Below are positions 5,019 to 5,203 of a stretch of 5,203 nucleotides of DNA, piece after piece (position 1 is the stretch's first letter; each line of letters begins with the position of its first letter). The translations under genes were made by a program, and so were the position numbers. Under the pieces are notes generated by a model. It searched no databases, was not told the DNA's origin, and saw nothing but the letters and a program-made list of their open reading frames with translations. This stretch comes from Actinomycetota bacterium (lineage in GTDB: Bacteria; Actinomycetota; Acidimicrobiia; Acidimicrobiales; Ilumatobacteraceae): positions 1 to 5,203 of the forward strand of contig SXYT01000133.1 of NCBI GenBank assembly GCA_005788205.1. Reading direction: 5' to 3'.

Positions 5019-5203
5019 GGTAGTCGTTTCGCAGCCCGTCCCGTGGCCAAGTGGGCCCGCACGAGAGGCACGTACTGCAGGAGCGTCCAGTACGACAGCG
5101 CCATGCCGGGCACCGCTGCCGTCCATCCCATCCAGCGCGCGACGGTCCACGACCCTCCCACGGAGCCGAGCGTCAGCCATCCCACCGTGCACATCACGAG
5201 GAA
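5015..5203 (-). CDS. pgsA: CDP-alcohol phosphatidyltransferase (probable phosphatidylglycerophosphate synthase), C-terminal end
   Basis: Only the last 62 codons are visible, and the frame runs open through the window edge. Two hydrophobic stretches are present (roughly FLVMCTVGWLTLGSVGG, and AAVPGMALSYWTLLQYVPLV), ending in a basic cytoplasmic-type tail (RAHLATGRAAKRLP). ALSYWTLLQYVPLVR resembles the end of E. coli PgsA (LTLWSMLQYLSAAR, from memory), and M. tuberculosis has pgsA2 a few genes upstream of gcvH. PgsA makes phosphatidylglycerophosphate from CDP-diacylglycerol and glycerol-3-phosphate in the membrane. The catalytic DGxxAR...GxxxD motif lies outside the window, so the substrate cannot be checked and another CDP-alcohol transferase is possible. 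The TGA overlaps the gcvH GTG. Confidence 0.7.
   Translation of the reverse strand, partial: FLVMCTVGWLTLGSVGGSWTVARWMGWTAAVPGMALSYWTLLQYVPLVRAHLATGRAAKRLP

Noticed and set aside
5019..5192. Upstream in-frame extension of gcvH.
   Set aside because: It overlaps the pgsA 3' end in another frame and is not GcvH-like; H proteins are about 125-130 residues long.

Overview
The window is GC-rich, tightly packed bacterial chromosome with GTG starts and overlapping genes. Its gene order on the minus strand, pgsA (3' end) – gcvH – FHA protein (GarA type) – long MerR regulator – BFN/DUF151 protein – short MerR regulator, matches the conserved actinobacterial block known from Mycobacterium tuberculosis as pgsA2 ... 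gcvH(Rv1826)–garA(Rv1827)–Rv1828–Rv1829–Rv1830, with gcvB/gcvP (Rv1832) close by. The organism is therefore almost certainly an actinobacterium. It is not a mycobacterium, because the FHA protein carries an N-terminal zinc ribbon and gcvT lies inside the block. A deep-branching group such as Acidimicrobiia is a guess, not something the sequence proves.

Layout. Plus strand, 2-1203: the last 262 codons of full-length-type glycine decarboxylase (gcvP), overlapping by ATGA a 138-residue helical protein of unknown function. Minus strand, read from right to left: the 3' end of a CDP-alcohol phosphatidyltransferase (pgsA), gcvH, a zinc-ribbon/FHA protein, MerR regulator 1 and a BFN-domain protein form one compact run from the right edge to 2839. 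A 108-bp gap (2731-2838) holds the only sizeable intergenic DNA, with a credible promoter and a tandem pair of ACCCGGG-type palindromes. MerR regulator 2 and gcvT then follow as a two-gene unit joined by a TGATG stop/start. The two convergent units meet with 4 bp between stop codons (1204-1207).

How it fits together: three of the four glycine cleavage proteins are encoded here (P, T and H; the L protein is not). P decarboxylates glycine onto the lipoyl arm of H, and T transfers the methylene group to tetrahydrofolate. They are interleaved with a GarA-like phospho-switch, which in mycobacteria and corynebacteria controls 2-oxoglutarate and glutamate metabolism, and with two MerR regulators. 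The plausible theme is co-ordination of glycine/one-carbon flux with central carbon-nitrogen balance. This is a conserved housekeeping neighbourhood. I see no mobile element, CRISPR array, RNA gene or clearly new system. The items most worth a second look are the gcvP-coupled unknown protein, the coupling of MerR 2 to gcvT, the palindromes before MerR 2, the zinc-ribbon GarA variant and the apparent internal duplication in MerR 1.
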